The notes beneath the pieces are model-generated. The model was not told the DNA's origin and did no database searches. It saw only the letters and a program-made list of their open reading frames with translations. The position numbers were made by a program, and so were the translations under genes. A stretch of 64,000 nt of DNA, taken from Lentibacillus sp. Marseille-P4043. GTDB taxonomy: Bacteria; Bacillota; Bacilli; Bacillales; Amphibacillaceae. Below, in pieces: positions 8,778-20,130 of the stretch (positions within the stretch are counted from its first letter, which is position 1; every line of letters starts with the position of its first letter). The stretch lies in NCBI RefSeq assembly GCF_900258515.1, contig NZ_LT984884.1:1225681-1289680 (forward strand). Reading direction: 5' to 3'.

Positions 8778-11700
8778 ATGGAACAAGAAGTCTATTATCC
8801 GAAAAATCCTGTCCGTATTGTAACCGCTTCAAGTTTATTTGACGGACATGATGCATCAATTAATATTATGCGAAGAATTATGCAGGCCAGTGGTGCTGAA
8901 GTTATTCATTTGGGTCATAATCGTTCCGTGGAAGAAGTTGTTCATGCTGCTGTTCAAGAGGATGTTCAAGGGATTGCGATTTCATCTTATCAGGGTGGTC
9001 ATGTGGAGTATTTTAAATATATGGTCGATCTCTTGAAAGAACTTGGCGCGGACCATATTAAAGTCGTTGGCGGTGGTGGAGGAACTATTTTACCCCGTGA
9101 GATTAAGGAGCTTCATGACTATGGCGTAACATGGATTTTTTCACCAGAAGATGGACGAAAATATGGTCTGCAAGGAATGATTAATCGTGTACTGGAAAAA
9201 TGCGATTTTATTCCGCCAGTTGATGTAAAAAAAGATCAAGAGAAGCTGATCAAAGGGGATCGCGGTACAATTGCTCGATTTATTACCTATATGGAAAACG
9301 ATGAAGTGGATAGCAAGGAAAAGCAAGCTGTTCTTGAAGACATCCGGAAACAATCTAACAAAAATATACCTGCGCTTGGTATCACTGGAACTGGTGGAGC
9401 TGGGAAAAGTTCATTGACTGATGAATTAATCCGCCGCTTCATTCATGAAATTCCGGATAAAAAGATTGCCATTATCTCGATCGATCCAACCAAACGGAAA
9501 ACAGGTGGTGCATTACTCGGTGACCGGATTCGTATGAACGCGATTTTTACTGACCGTGTATATATGCGTTCATTGGCAACACGCGATTCCCGTGATGAGC
9601 TTTCCAAAGCGATCCAAGATGTGATTGATGTTGTCAGAGCATCAGGTTATGACTTCATTATTGTGGAAACGAGTGGTATTGGGCAAGGGAATGCGGCCAT
9701 CACAGATATTACCGATTTATCCATGTATGTCATGACAGCGGAATTCGGTGCGCCATCACAACTAGAAAAAATTGATATGATCGACTTTGCTGATTTTATC
9801 GTTATTAATAAGTTTGAACAAAAAGGGTCAGAAGATGCTTTAAGTCAAGTAAGAAAGCAATATGAACGGAGCCATATGCTCTTCCATCAGGACCAAGAAA
9901 AGTTCCCTGTCTTTGGCACAATTGCCAGCCAGTTTAATGACGAGGGGACAAATGCATTATTCGCATCGATTATTGATACGTTAAATGAAAAATACGATTG
10001 GAACAGTGAAACAGACTTCAATCGTAATACCATTGCTGAAAAGCAAAATATGATTATTACCAATGAACGCCGTCATTACTTACGTGAAATTGCCACACAT
10101 ATACGTAATTATCATAGCAACACAGAAAAGCAAAGTGACATTGCTCGTAAGCTTTTCCAATTGGAAGGTGTTAAAGAAACAATCGATGATGACAATGTGG
10201 TCAAAACAATTGATCAAACAATTGAATCTTACGAGGAAAAACTAGACCCAAGAGCGAAAAAATTGCTCGATTCCTGGGATGAAACGAAAGAAAGATACAG
10301 CCAGGAAAAAATGACGTTTTCTGTACGTGATAAAGAAATTGACATGGATATTGTCACAGAATCACTATCTGGGTTGAAGATTCCGAAAGTCGCATTTCCG
10401 AAATATACCGACTGGGGCGAGCGTTTAACTTGGTTATTGAAAGAAAACGTTCCAGGGGCGTTTCCATTTACTGCGGGGGTTTTCCCGTTTAAGCGCAAAG
10501 GGGAAGATCCAACACGCCAGTTCGCTGGAGAAGGTACACCAGAACGTACGAATCGTCGTTTCCATTACTTATCAAAGGATGATGATGCAAAACGGCTTTC
10601 CACAGCGTTTGACTCTGTAACATTATATGGGGAAGACCCGGCGCCGCGTCCAGATATTTACGGTAAAGTAGGCGAAAGTGGCGTAAATATTTGTACGCTT
10701 GACGATATGAAGAAACTTTATGATGGTTTTGATTTAACAAACCCATTAACATCTGTTTCGATGACCATCAATGGACCTGCGCCAATTATTTTAGCGATGT
10801 TTTTCAATACGGCGATCGATCAGCAAATCACCAAATTTAAGGAAGAGAATGGTCGCGAGCCTAACAAGCAAGAGTATGAACAGCTAAAAGATGATACATT
10901 AGCAGTTGTTCGGGGAACGGTGCAAGCGGATATTTTGAAAGAAGACCAAGGGCAAAACACGTGCATTTTCTCAACGGAATTTGCACTAAGGATGATGGGT
11001 GACATTCAGCAGTATTTCATTGATAAAAAGGTACGAAACTATTATTCTGTTTCAATTTCTGGCTATCACATTGCAGAGGCAGGGGCTAATCCGATTACAC
11101 AGCTTGCCTTCACACTAGCGAATGGGTTCACCTATGTCGAGTATTATTTGAGTAGGGGCATGGATGTTAATAAATTTGCAAAAAATCTATCGTTCTTCTT
11201 CTCAAATGGACTTGATCCCGAATATACAGTGATCGGCCGTGTAGCGCGTCGGATTTGGGCGGTAACAATGCGCGATAAATATGGTGCCAACGAGCGAAGT
11301 CAAAAACTGAAATACCATGTACAAACTTCTGGAAGGTCGCTGCACGCACAGGAGATTCAGTTTAACGACATTCGTACAACATTACAGGCATTACTAGCAA
11401 TTCAAGATAACTGTAATTCCTTGCACACAAATTCGTATGATGAAGCAATCACAACACCAACCGAAGAATCGGTACGACGTGCAATGGCAATTCAAATGAT
11501 TATTAATAAAGAGTTTGGCTTAACGAAAAATGAAAACTCATTACAAGGTTCATTTATCGTAGAAGAATTAACAGATCTTGTTGAGGAAGCGGTATTGCAA
11601 GAATTTGAAAAGATGAATGACCGTGGTGGTGTTTTGGGAGCAATGGAACGCCAATACCAACGTGGCAAAATCCAAGCAGAATCACTTTACTACGAAGGTA

Positions 11701-12017
11701 AAAAGCATTCTGGGGAGTTGCCAATTGTTGGGGTTAACACATACTTAAGTCCAAATCCGCCATCAGAGGATGAAATTGATTCCATGGAACTTGCCCGCGC
11801 ATCTACCGAAGAGAAAGAGCATCAAATTAGTGAATTGCATAAGTTCCAGAATGCGAATAAAGAGCATATTGACGCCGCATTAAAACAACTAAAACAAGTT
11901 GCAGCATCAGGCGGAAACATTTTTACAGAATTAATGGAAACAGTTAAAGTAGCAAGCCTCGGTCAAATTACCAATGCCCTATATGAAGTAGGCGGCCAGT
12001 ACAGAAGAAACATGTAA
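8778..12017 (+). CDS. icmF: Fused isobutyryl-CoA mutase (IcmF)
   Basis: Adenosylcobalamin-dependent mutase that interconverts isobutyryl-CoA and n-butyryl-CoA (some members use isovaleryl/pivalyl-CoA). 1079 residues, the typical IcmF length. Order of domains: B12-binding domain (about 1-140, with DGHDAS carrying the cobalt-ligand His, SSYQGG and VVGGGGGTI); MeaB-like GTPase domain (P-loop [12 protein letters not shown] near 200, [22 protein letters not shown] as base motif); a helical linker; and the large TIM-barrel mutase domain (about 540-1079, including the [16 protein letters not shown] segment [12 protein letters not shown]). A strong site AAAAGGAGGC precedes ATG 8778. It links valine and odd/branched acyl-CoA breakdown with the acyl-CoA dehydrogenase and thiolase encoded upstream. 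Confidence 0.95.
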   Translation: MEQEVYYPKNPVRIVTASSLFDGHDASINIMRRIMQASGAEVIHLGHNRSVEEVVHAAVQEDVQGIAISSYQGGHVEYFKYMVDLLKELGADHIKVVGGGGGTILPREIKELHDYGVTWIFSPEDGRKYGLQGMINRVLEKCDFIPPVDVKKDQEKLIKGDRGTIARFITYMENDEVDSKEKQAVLEDIRKQSNKNIPALGITGTGGAGKSSLTDELIRRFIHEIPDKKIAIISIDPTKRKTGGALLGDRIRMNAIFTDRVYMRSLATRDSRDELSKAIQDVIDVVRASGYDFIIVETSGIGQGNAAITDITDLSMYVMTAEFGAPSQLEKIDMIDFADFIVINKFEQKGSEDALSQVRKQYERSHMLFHQDQEKFPVFGTIASQFNDEGTNALFASIIDTLNEKYDWNSETDFNRNTIAEKQNMIITNERRHYLREIATHIRNYHSNTEKQSDIARKLFQLEGVKETIDDDNVVKTIDQTIESYEEKLDPRAKKLLDSWDETKERYSQEKMTFSVRDKEIDMDIVTESLSGLKIPKVAFPKYTDWGERLTWLLKENVPGAFPFTAGVFPFKRKGEDPTRQFAGEGTPERTNRRFHYLSKDDDAKRLSTAFDSVTLYGEDPAPRPDIYGKVGESGVNICTLDDMKKLYDGFDLTNPLTSVSMTINGPAPIILAMFFNTAIDQQITKFKEENGREPNKQEYEQLKDDTLAVVRGTVQADILKEDQGQNTCIFSTEFALRMMGDIQQYFIDKKVRNYYSVSISGYHIAEAGANPITQLAFTLANGFTYVEYYLSRGMDVNKFAKNLSFFFSNGLDPEYTVIGRVARRIWAVTMRDKYGANERSQKLKYHVQTSGRSLHAQEIQFNDIRTTLQALLAIQDNCNSLHTNSYDEAITTPTEESVRRAMAIQMIINKEFGLTKNENSLQGSFIVEELTDLVEEAVLQEFEKMNDRGGVLGAMERQYQRGKIQAESLYYEGKKHSGELPIVGVNTYLSPNPPSEDEIDSMELARASTEEKEHQISELHKFQNANKEHIDAALKQLKQVAASGGNIFTELMETVKVASLGQITNALYEVGGQYRRNM

Positions 12018-12042
12018 TAGCAAATTGACAAGAGGCAATGAT

Positions 12043-12083
12043 AAAAAGTTGAGAAAAGCAATCTTGTTTTTCTCAACTTTTTT
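12043..12083 (+). terminator. Rho-independent terminator after icmF
   Basis: AAAAGTTGAGAAAA pairs with TTTTCTCAACTTTT over a 10-base loop and runs into a T-tract. It starts 26 bases after the icmF stop and closes the meaB-tetR-icmF operon. Confidence 0.88.
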
Positions 12084-12288
12084 CTATCCTTTCACTAGCA
12101 TAATCAGCTTTGATTTGTTTATAATGTATGGTATGGTTTAGTATGATTATGTTGAAGTTCAATAATAATGTAGATGATTAATTCAACTTTAGCAGTAATA
12201 AAATAGGATCAAACAGTTAACTGAGGCAAACTTGGGACGTTCTAATAATTGCCTTGACAATGCTAAGTAACTAAGAAATTGCTCCCTC

Positions 12289-12414
12289 GCCGTTCCGGAA
12301 ATACACTACGCTTTCCGCGGGTGGCTGCTGAGCCTCCTCGAGCTATCGCTCTCCGGGGTCTCACCTAGGCCTTTCTTCCCGCAGGAGTCTCCGTGTATTT
12401 CCTCCACTGGTATT
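12289..12414 (+). repeat. Palindromic core repeat, forward copy upstream of rpoE
   Basis: Starts CCGTTCCGGAAATACACTAC and ends GTGTATTTCCTCCACTGGTA. The inner motifs CTTTCCGCGGGTGG, GAGCCTCCTCGAG and CGGGGTCTCACC match the other copies. With the reverse module that follows it forms a block that is repeated almost identically on the other side of rpoE (13,844-14,350). Confidence 0.75.
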
Positions 12415-12471
12415 GCATTTACTACCATTAACTGTAGTAGTATGTGTTCTATCAAGTCACATTCTACCACT

Positions 12472-12700
12472 TCACTAGTCCGGGTGAGTGGAGGGTGGTG
12501 ACTCCTGCGGGAACAGCACGCGTCCGAAGACCCCGCAGAGTGGTTTGAAAAGGAGGGTCGACTAAAACCGTCCTTTGCGGACAACGTCGACATACCCCTC
12601 GCCGGGGCAAGGAGGCTGAGGCCGTGCCCGCGGAAAGCATCCACCCGGAGCGATCCCGGACGGCGAGAATGCGCGTACTTATAGAAAAGAGCCCAACAGT
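12472..12700 (-). repeat. Palindromic core repeat, reverse copy upstream of rpoE
   Basis: Runs from CACTAGTCCGGGTGAGTGG through GACTCCTGCGGGAACA, GAAGACCCCGCAG, GGAGGGTCGACTAAAACCG, CGACATACCCCTCGCCGG and GGCCGTGCCCGCGGAAAGC to TACTTATAGAAAAGAGCCC. The same string of motifs in the same order stands at 14,024-14,350, so these two are recent duplicates. Confidence 0.75.
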
Positions 12701-12803
12701 CGAAGTTTGTTTAAATGCATTTAATCCAAAGTCAACTTGAGCAGTGAATACTCATACTTCCTCGTTTTATCAAGGTTTATCTGTCCATTTCACGCTGCGA
12801 AAG

Positions 12804-12831
12804 TTGAGTTATTAATAAATTGTTTTATTAT
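12804..12831 (+). promoter_or_regulatory. Candidate sigma-A promoter of rpoE
   Basis: TTGAGT (12804-12809) and TATTAT (12826-12831) are separated by 16 bases, about 54 bases before the rpoE start. This is the best -35/-10 pair in the space between the repeats and the gene. Confidence 0.4.
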
Positions 12832-12884
12832 AAAAAAAGGGCTGTGCAAAGCCTTTATTACACAAGAAAAGGGAGTGCGGTACC

Positions 12885-13427
12885 GTGAGCTTGAAAAACT
12901 ATGGCCACGAAGAATTAGCAAACATGTCAATGATTGATTTGGCAGATTTAATTTTAACAGATGAAAAAAAGGCGCTAGATTTTAGAGATATTTTCAAAAA
13001 GGTAGCTGAATTAAAAGGGTTCTCAGAGGATGAAGAGAGGGAATTTATTGCTCAGTTTTATACTGATTTAAACATTAATGGGCATTTTATGACACTTGGC
13101 TCGAACTTGTGGGGATTGAAACGCTGGTATCCTGTTGAACAAATTGATGAAGAAATAACAGCAGAACCGAAGAAAAAGAAGAAAACAAAAAAGCCGAAGA
13201 AGAAAAAAGTAGAGGAAGAGGAAACGTTTGAATCCGCCGAAAAGGAGCTTGATATCGTTGACGAAGATATTGAAAAACTGACTGGTAAACTGACGGATGA
13301 TGACGATGACGAAAGCTTCGATAATGACTTCGACGCTGAAGATGACTATGATGAGTTTGCTGAAGATGACGAAGAGCTAGATGATGAAGAAGATGAAGAG
13401 GAAGAAGAAGAAAAGACAGATAAATAA
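12885..13427 (+). CDS. rpoE: RNA polymerase delta subunit
   Basis: Delta subunit of Gram-positive RNA polymerase, which helps recycle the enzyme and sets promoter selectivity by initiating-NTP level. 180 residues: N-terminal HARE-HTH domain (about 1-90), then a lysine tract KKKKKTKKPKKKK at about 103-116, then a very acidic disordered tail rich in Asp and Glu. All three parts are diagnostic of delta. The start is GTG 12885 after AAAAGGGAG. In B. subtilis rpoE lies directly before pyrG, as here, but in this window it is enclosed by two copies of a composite repeat. Confidence 0.95.
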   Translation: MSLKNYGHEELANMSMIDLADLILTDEKKALDFRDIFKKVAELKGFSEDEEREFIAQFYTDLNINGHFMTLGSNLWGLKRWYPVEQIDEEITAEPKKKKKTKKPKKKKVEEEETFESAEKELDIVDEDIEKLTGKLTDDDDDESFDNDFDAEDDYDEFAEDDEELDDEEDEEEEEEKTDK

Positions 13428-13438
13428 TAATTGGTAGC

Positions 13439-13475
13439 TTGACTTTTTTATTATCTATGCGTACAATGCTTATTG
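13439..13475 (+). promoter_or_regulatory. pyrG promoter with GGGC start site
   Basis: TTGACT (13439-13444), a 17-base spacer and TACAAT (13462-13467) form a near-consensus sigma-A promoter 12 bases after the rpoE stop. Eight bases after the -10 box the expected transcript begins GGGCTC at 13475. In B. subtilis the pyrG transcript begins with the same GGGC run, where RNA polymerase stutters and adds extra G residues when CTP is low. Confidence 0.8.
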
Positions 13476-13527
13476 GGCTCTTTAAATTAGAATTCAAAGC
13501 GTTCCCCCTAATTGGGGGAACGCTTTT
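13475..13527 (+). promoter_or_regulatory. CTP-sensing attenuator (pyrG leader) with terminator
   Basis: About 21 bases after the predicted GGGC start, AAAGCGTTCCCCC (13496-13508) pairs with GGGGGAACGCTTT (13514-13526) over a five-base loop, followed by T and C. The upstream arm is the C/U-rich strand that a run of added G residues at the 5' end can pair with, which would break the terminator. This is the arrangement known for the B. subtilis pyrG leader. The hairpin also serves as the rpoE terminator. What is unusual is that pyrG itself begins only at 14,424. Confidence 0.75.
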
Positions 13528-13538
13528 CGTGTTTTATA

Positions 13539-13630
13539 ACAAAAGCGGAAGTGCCTGTTTAGCGACGTACTGACTGTGTCCAGGGACTGCGATTACTCTC
13601 GTCCCACTGAAAACCTTTGCCAAGCAGGGT
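13539..13630 (+). repeat. AAAGCGGAAG repeat joined to GGGACTGCGATTACTC repeat
   Basis: AACAAAAGCGGAAGTGCCTG and TTTAGCGACGTACTGACTG match the ends of the element at 18,413-18,650. It runs straight into GGGACTGCGATTACTC and GTCCCACTGAAAAC, which also open the composites at 6364 and 54,207. It is thus a junction of two repeat families. The stretch 13,631-13,843 that follows is AT-rich with no gene or repeat that I recognise. Confidence 0.6.
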
Positions 13631-13843
13631 GGTTCGGTGTTGTTGTCCGATTTGCTACTTTTAAAACACACATTTTAAAGAGAAACTTAACATGTTACAC
13701 GTTTAAATAATGTGTTATTACACACATTATATGGTAATTATACTTTTTAAGAATGAACGAATAACACGCACGATAGCGGAAGGCTCCTTTCATAAAATTT
13801 GTTGCTTTTTAATTTCGTAATTAATATAAAATGCGCACTAATT

Positions 13844-13966
13844 ACCGCTACGGAAATACACTTCGCTTTCCGGGGGCGGCTGTTGAGCCTCCTCGTGCTG
13901 ACGCACTGCGGGGTCTCACCGATGCCTCTCATCCCCCAGGAGTCTCCGTGTATTTCCTCCGCTGGT
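13844..13966 (+). repeat. Palindromic core repeat, forward copy upstream of pyrG
   Basis: ACCGCTACGGAAATACAC at the left and GTGTATTTCCTCCGCTGGTA at the right are inverted ends. CTTTCCGGGGGCGG, TGAGCCTCCTCG, TGCGGGGTCTCACC and CCAGGAGTCTCC are the shared inner motifs. It is the direct-repeat partner of 12,289-12,414. Confidence 0.8.
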
Positions 13967-14023
13967 ATTACATTTACTACCATTAGCCGTAGTTGTAAGT
14001 GTCTATAAGCATTCCTATCATTT

Positions 14024-14350
14024 CACTAGTCCGGGTGAGTGGAGGGTGGTGACTCCTTGAAAATACAGACCGATTTTCTGCGTGCGATGTATCGCTGACG
14101 TAGCCTTCCTTGTCCTGCGGGAACAATGGTTTTCGGTGGGGCGAGTTAGCGCAGCCCCAGCACGTGTCCGAAGACCCCGCAGGAAGTGGTTTTAAAAGGA
14201 GGGTCGACTAAAACCGTCCTTTGCGGACAACGTCGACATACCCCTCGCCGGGGCAAGGAGGCTGAGGCCGTGCCCGCGGAAAGCATCCACCCGGAACGAT
14301 CCCGGACGGTGGTAAATGCACATACTTATAGAAAAGAGCCCAGCAGTTAT
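14024..14350 (-). repeat. Palindromic core repeat, reverse copy upstream of pyrG
   Basis: Same order of motifs as 12,472-12,700, with an added inner block (14,055-14,165: AAAATACAGACCGATTTTCT, TGCGATGTATCGCTGACG, GCCTTCCTTGTCCTGCGGGA, GGTTTTCGGTGGGGCGAG) that also occurs in the copies at 23,450 and 54,650. It ends CATACTTATAGAAAAGAGCC. A downstream tail GAAAACAGCC at 14,393-14,402 is shared with 7150 and 54,854. Confidence 0.75.
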
Positions 14351-14405
14351 GTCGCATTTTATATCTATTAAGTCAAAAGCAACAATTTATAAGAAAACAG
14401 CCTAA

Positions 14406-16028
<1,623 letters not shown>

Positions 16029-16044
16029 TATTTTTTCAATCACT

Positions 16045-16069
16045 AAACCCGCTATTGTAGCGGGTTTTT
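16045..16069 (+). terminator. Terminator after pyrG
   Basis: AAACCCGCTA (16045-16054) and TAGCGGGTTT (16058-16067) form a 10-base stem with a three-base loop followed by T residues. Confidence 0.9.
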
Positions 16070-16133
16070 GTGTGAATTAAGCTGGTGCTCATCTCATAAA
16101 TACCACTTGTTTTTGAGATTTGTTCGTTAAAAA

Positions 16134-16163
16134 AGAGGAAATGGGCAGTTTTGTAGCGAAATA
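16134..16163 (+). promoter_or_regulatory. Sigma-H promoter of spo0F
   Basis: AGAGGAAAT (16134-16142) fits the sigma-H -35 pattern RnAGGAWWW exactly. After 12 bases, AGCGAAATA (16155-16163) fits the -10 pattern RnnGAATWW at eight of nine positions. spo0F of B. subtilis is transcribed by sigma-H at the onset of sporulation, so context and sequence agree. Confidence 0.7.
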
Positions 16164-16209
16164 ACTATAGCAGAGAGATATTGATACGAATAAGGATGGG
16201 TTGAGTTCT

Positions 16210-16599
16210 ATGAGAAGAGAGATATTAATTGTTGATGATCAACCTGGTATACGATTATTGCTTCAGGAAGTTTTTATAAATGAAGGCTACCAAGTTGAGA
16301 CAGCAAATACGGGGAAAGAAGCGTTAGAAAAAATACATAGTAACACATTTGATTTAATTATGCTGGATTATAAATTACCAATTGTTGATGGGGCAGAAGT
16401 TTTGCAACGATTGGAAGAGCAAGGAATTACGACACCTGCCATTTTGATGAGTGGCCTGGCAGAGGGATTAGTTAAGGAATCGGAAAAATATAGCATGGTG
16501 CAAGAGGTTATTGCCAAGCCATTTAATATTCAGGATGTTTGTTCAACGGTTAAAACGCTATTAGACAGAAAAGTACAGGCACAGGGGGAAGGAAAATAA
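16210..16599 (+). CDS. spo0F: Sporulation phosphorelay response regulator Spo0F
   Basis: Single-domain receiver that passes phosphate from sporulation kinases to Spo0B. About 129 residues from ATG 16210. Acidic pocket D9-D10 in ILIVDDQPG, phosphoacceptor D53 in LIMLDYKLP, Ser in place of the switch Thr (ILMSG), and the conserved Lys in IAKPF. A TTG at 16201 in the same frame is possible, but the spacing from AAGGA favours the ATG. There is no output domain. The location between pyrG and fbaA is that of spo0F in B. subtilis. Its C-terminus (VQAQGEGK) is slightly longer than usual. Confidence 0.85.
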   Translation: MRREILIVDDQPGIRLLLQEVFINEGYQVETANTGKEALEKIHSNTFDLIMLDYKLPIVDGAEVLQRLEEQGITTPAILMSGLAEGLVKESEKYSMVQEVIAKPFNIQDVCSTVKTLLDRKVQAQGEGK

Positions 16600-16752
16600 A
16601 AAGGGCGTTTGGTGACTTTCGAAACTGAAGGACATATACGCTTCCTATTTCTTCATCATTTTCTTGCTACATAGGTAACGAATTGGTATTCTTATATGGT
16701 AGCTATTTAATTTAAGTAGATGATCGGGTGTCTATGAAGGAGGATATATAGT

Positions 16753-17610
16753 ATGCCATTGGTATCAATGAAGGAAATGCTTGAAAAAGGGAAAGCAAAT
16801 GGGTATGCTGTTGGACAGTTTAATTTAAATAATTTGGAATATGTCCAAGCAATATTGGAAGCAGCTGAAGCGGAAAAGTCACCCGTTATTTTAGGTGTGT
16901 CTGAAGGTGCTGGGAAATATATGGGTGGCTTTAACGTTGTCGTGGCAATGGTTAAGGCGCTAATGGAAGCAAAGGACGTAACAGTTCCAGTCGCTATTCA
17001 TTTAGATCATGGCTCTAGCTTTAAAAAGGCAGCTGAAGCAATTCACGCAGGATTTACTTCAGTTATGATTGATGCTTCACATGACCCATTAGAAGAAAAT
17101 ATTGCAGTAACGAAAAAAGTGGTTGAACTAGCACATATTCATGGCGTTTCTGTGGAAGCAGAACTTGGAACAGTTGGTGGACAAGAAGACGACGTTGTTG
17201 CTGATGGTGTCATTTATGCTGATCCTAAAGAATGTTTAGAGCTTGTTAATAATACTGGCATTGATTGTTTAGCGCCGGCACTTGGCTCTGTTCATGGACC
17301 ATACAAGGGCGAACCCAATTTAGGGTTTAAGCAAATGGAAGAAATCTCCAAGACAATTGAACTTCCTTTGGTATTACATGGTGGTACTGGTATCCCAACA
17401 AAAGATATTCAACATTCCATTTCATTAGGCACGGCAAAAATTAATGTCAATACAGAAAATCAAATTGCTCAGGCTAAAAAGGTTCGTGAAGTATTAAAAG
17501 ATAAACCCGATCTATATGATCCTCGTAAATACTTAGGACCTGGACGCGATGCAATTAAAGAAACAGTAATTGGTAAAATGCGCGAATTTGGTTCATCAAA
17601 CCAAGCGTAA
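16753..17610 (+). CDS. fbaA: Class II fructose-bisphosphate aldolase
   Basis: Zinc-dependent cleavage of fructose-1,6-bisphosphate in glycolysis and the reverse step in gluconeogenesis. 285 residues, the normal length. The metal and substrate motifs are HLDHGSS (about 81-87), [12 protein letters not shown], the GSVHGPYKG segment and [11 protein letters not shown] strong site AAGGAGGA precedes ATG 16753. It stands immediately after spo0F and before the transaldolase-like gene as in B. subtilis. Confidence 0.96.
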   Translation: MPLVSMKEMLEKGKANGYAVGQFNLNNLEYVQAILEAAEAEKSPVILGVSEGAGKYMGGFNVVVAMVKALMEAKDVTVPVAIHLDHGSSFKKAAEAIHAGFTSVMIDASHDPLEENIAVTKKVVELAHIHGVSVEAELGTVGGQEDDVVADGVIYADPKECLELVNNTGIDCLAPALGSVHGPYKGEPNLGFKQMEEISKTIELPLVLHGGTGIPTKDIQHSISLGTAKINVNTENQIAQAKKVREVLKDKPDLYDPRKYLGPGRDAIKETVIGKMREFGSSNQA

Positions 17611-17636
17611 GCCACTCAATAAACAAAAAGAAAGAT

Positions 17637-17685
17637 GACAAAGAAAGTTGGGGAAGTTTTTCTCTAGTTTTCTTTGTCTAACTTT
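17637..17685 (+). terminator. Probable terminator after fbaA
   Basis: GACAAAGAAA (17637-17646) pairs with TTTCTTTGTC (17669-17678) around a 22-base loop, followed by a T-rich stretch. The stem is AT-rich, so termination may be partial. Confidence 0.55.
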
Positions 17686-17738
17686 TATTTATGTTGTTTT
17701 TATAAAATTAAATGCAAAGAAAGGGAGGAACTTTTAAC

Positions 17739-18380
17739 ATGAAATTTTTTATTGATACGGCAAATATTGACGAGATCCGTGAGGCAAATGCACTAGGAAT
17801 CTTAGCAGGTGTTACAACGAACCCAAGCCTTGTTGCAAAAGAAGGTGTTTCTTTCCATGACCGTCTTCGTGAAATAACCAAGGAAGTCTCAGGATCTGTA
17901 AGTGCTGAAGTTATTTCTGAAGATGCAGAAGGTATGATTAAAGAGGGAAAAGAACTAGCAGCAATTGCACCGAATATTACGGTTAAAGTTCCAATGACCC
18001 TTGAAGGATTAAAGGCGGTAAAAGCGTTTAGCGATGCCAACATTAAAACAAATGTAACCTTAATTTTTAATGCTAACCAAGCATTACTTGCAGCACGTGC
18101 AGGAGCAACTTACGTCTCACCATTTTTGGGACGTCTAGATGATATTGGCCAAGAAGGAATGAGTTTGGTTGCTACCATTGCTGAAATTTTTGACCGCCAC
18201 GGTATCGAAACAGAAATAATTGCAGCATCCATTCGCCATCCATTGCATGTAACAGACGCAGCATTAAATGGCGCACATATTGCCACTATTCCATATAAAG
18301 TATTAGGGCAACTTGTGAAGCATCCATTAACAGATCAAGGAATAGAAAAATTTCTTGCTGACTGGAATAATCAAAAATAA
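17739..18380 (+). CDS. Fructose-6-phosphate aldolase / transaldolase-like protein
   Basis: Small transaldolase-family barrel enzyme (TalC/MipB/FSA type), 213 residues. The N-terminus [19 protein letters not shown] and [13 protein letters not shown] are the family signature; the Schiff-base lysine is in ITVKVPMT at about residue 84. B. subtilis has the homologue ywjH at the same place. ATG 17739 is chosen because AAGGGAGG at 17721-17728 precedes it by ten bases. Whether it acts as true transaldolase in the pentose phosphate pathway or as a fructose-6-phosphate aldolase cannot be told from sequence alone. Confidence 0.92.
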   Translation: MKFFIDTANIDEIREANALGILAGVTTNPSLVAKEGVSFHDRLREITKEVSGSVSAEVISEDAEGMIKEGKELAAIAPNITVKVPMTLEGLKAVKAFSDANIKTNVTLIFNANQALLAARAGATYVSPFLGRLDDIGQEGMSLVATIAEIFDRHGIETEIIAASIRHPLHVTDAALNGAHIATIPYKVLGQLVKHPLTDQGIEKFLADWNNQK

Positions 18381-18412
18381 CGCGCATGAAACTGGAAAAA
18401 ATGTGCAAACTA

Positions 18413-18650
18413 AAACAAAAGCGGAAGCGTCCGTTTAACGACGTATGGACTGCGCCCGTGCAACACGGGTGGTTCGGTGATGCTGCGCAAAGCAGCGATC
18501 TTAACCGAACATTCCTACCGTAGGAGATAAAGGAAACACGGTGAGCGAGAGCGAGGCGATGTTGACTTATCGTACGAAGGCGGGTGTTGGCCACTAGTCG
18601 TTGGACGCTGTAGCTGGACGAAAACAAAAGCGGAAGCGTCCGTTTATTCA
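18413..18650. repeat. 240-bp element bounded by AAAACAAAAGCGGAAGCGTC
   Basis: Both ends carry the same 20-plus-base direct repeat AAAACAAAAGCGGAAGCGTC followed by CGTTTA. Inside are GACGTATGGACTGCGCCCG, a short hairpin GTGCAACAC, GGTGATGCTGCGCAAAGCAG and a GC-rich tail with TAGTCGTTGGACGCTGTAGC. A truncated copy is at 13,539. It may be a unit that moves or expands by recombination between its direct repeats. No protein is apparent in it. Confidence 0.65.
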
Positions 18651-18676
18651 CCACATAGCGCAAGAATAAATTATTT

Positions 18677-18707
18677 CGTGTGTGTTCAAATGTATTTTTG
18701 AACTACT
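18677..18707 (-). repeat. Short remnant of the GTTCAAAAAG element
   Basis: The reverse complement reads AGTAGTTCAAAAATACATTT then GAACACACACG, i.e. the two ends of the element at 47,291-47,510 brought together. It is similar in size to the remnant at 1628-1676 and lies just before the murAB ribosome-binding site. Confidence 0.5.
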
Positions 18708-18728
18708 TCAAAAGGCGGGGTTTTCCAA

Positions 18729-20015
18729 TTGCAAAAAATGTTAGTAGAAGGTGGCCATGTTTTAAATGGCAAAGTGCGAATTAGTGGCGCCAAAAATAGC
18801 GCTGTTGCACTTTTGCCAGCCGCGATATTGGCCGATTCTGATGTAACAATTGAAGGACTACCAGAAATATCCGATGTTTATACACTAGGAGATCTACTAG
18901 AGGAAATTGGTGGCAAAGTTGAGTGGGATGGTCAAACAGTGCATATTGATCCTGCACAGATGATTTCCATGCCCTTGCCCAACGGAAAAGTGAAGAAGCT
19001 TAGGGCGTCCTATTATTTTATGGGAGCTATGCTTGGAAAATTTAAACAAACGGTCATTGGACTCCCAGGTGGTTGCCATTTAGGACCACGACCAATTGAT
19101 CAGCATATCAAAGGCTTTGAAGCTTTAGGTGCCAAAGTTACCAATGAACAAGGTGCCATTTATATTCGGGCTGAGGAACTTACAGGAGCGCGAATTTACT
19201 TGGATGTGGTCAGTGTAGGGGCGACCATTAATATTATGCTTGCAGCCGTTAAAGCTAAAGGAAAAACGATTATTGAAAATGCGGCAAAAGAACCAGAAAT
19301 TATTGATGTTGCTACATTACTCACCAATATGGGAGCAAAAATCAAAGGGGTTGGAACGGATGTCATTCGCATTGAAGGCGTTCCACATCTACATGGCTGC
19401 AGACATACCATTATACCTGACCGAATCGAGGCGGGCACATATGCGATTGCTGCCGCAGCTGCCGGAAATGAGGTTGTCATTGACAATGTTATTTCCCAGC
19501 ATTTAGAATCATTGCTTGCCAAATTGCGTGAAATGGGTGTAACCGTTGAAGAAGGCGAAGAACAACTGTTGATTGCTTCCAAGCAACCATTGAAAAGTGT
19601 GGATATAAAAACATTAGTATATCCAGGCTTTCCAACTGATCTTCAGCAACCATTCACAACATTATTGACAAAAGCAGTTAATACTGGTGTTGTGACAGAC
19701 ACAATTTATGCGGCTCGCTTAAAACATATTGACGAATTAAGACGAATGAATGCTATAATAAAGGTGGAAGGTGGATCAGCAATTGTTTCTGGTCCAGTCC
19801 AACTTGAAGGGGCAAGAGTGAAGGCAACTGATTTACGTGCAGGTGCCGCGCTTGTTATTGCCGGCTTGATGGCGAATGGGGTTACTGAAATAACCGGACT
19901 TGAGCATATTGACCGAGGATATCAAAATATAACAGAAAAACTAATCAACCTCGGTGCAAATGTCTGGCGCGAAGAAATGGATGAACAAGAAATCGAGCAG
20001 TTTCAGAACTCCTAA
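18729..20015 (+). CDS. murAB: UDP-N-acetylglucosamine 1-carboxyvinyltransferase (MurAB/MurZ type)
   Basis: First committed step of peptidoglycan synthesis: transfer of enolpyruvate from PEP to UDP-GlcNAc. 428 residues. The catalytic cysteine, the fosfomycin target, is C116 in [24 protein letters not shown] is the N-terminal substrate loop and [15 protein letters not shown] the C-terminal signature. The TTG start at 18729 is chosen because AAAGGCGGGG lies about nine bases before it, and family alignments begin at this point. It sits in the B. subtilis murAB (murZ) position, between the transaldolase-like gene and glpX. Confidence 0.95.
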   Translation: MQKMLVEGGHVLNGKVRISGAKNSAVALLPAAILADSDVTIEGLPEISDVYTLGDLLEEIGGKVEWDGQTVHIDPAQMISMPLPNGKVKKLRASYYFMGAMLGKFKQTVIGLPGGCHLGPRPIDQHIKGFEALGAKVTNEQGAIYIRAEELTGARIYLDVVSVGATINIMLAAVKAKGKTIIENAAKEPEIIDVATLLTNMGAKIKGVGTDVIRIEGVPHLHGCRHTIIPDRIEAGTYAIAAAAAGNEVVIDNVISQHLESLLAKLREMGVTVEEGEEQLLIASKQPLKSVDIKTLVYPGFPTDLQQPFTTLLTKAVNTGVVTDTIYAARLKHIDELRRMNAIIKVEGGSAIVSGPVQLEGARVKATDLRAGAALVIAGLMANGVTEITGLEHIDRGYQNITEKLINLGANVWREEMDEQEIEQFQNS

Positions 20016-20055
20016 AGCAAAAGAGCAAGACCTTTTAAAAACATAAATAGATAAT

Positions 20056-20085
20056 AGCGGGTGTTCAAAACCCGCTTCGCTTTTC
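20056..20085 (+). terminator. Probable terminator after murAB
   Basis: AGCGGGT (20056-20062) pairs with ACCCGCT (20070-20076), then TCGCTTTTC. The short T-run makes this moderate. Confidence 0.6.
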
Positions 20086-20130
20086 AATATCCATGGGTTG
20101 AGAATATTCTACATTAAGGGGAGAAAAACC

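Noticed and set aside
13087..13497. His/Ser/Leu-rich protein on the minus strand of rpoE
   Set aside because: It is the complementary reading of the Asp/Glu-rich tail of the delta subunit.
14186..14371. Short protein upstream of pyrG
   Set aside because: It lies wholly in a repeat that recurs at 12,550-12,690, so it is not a gene.
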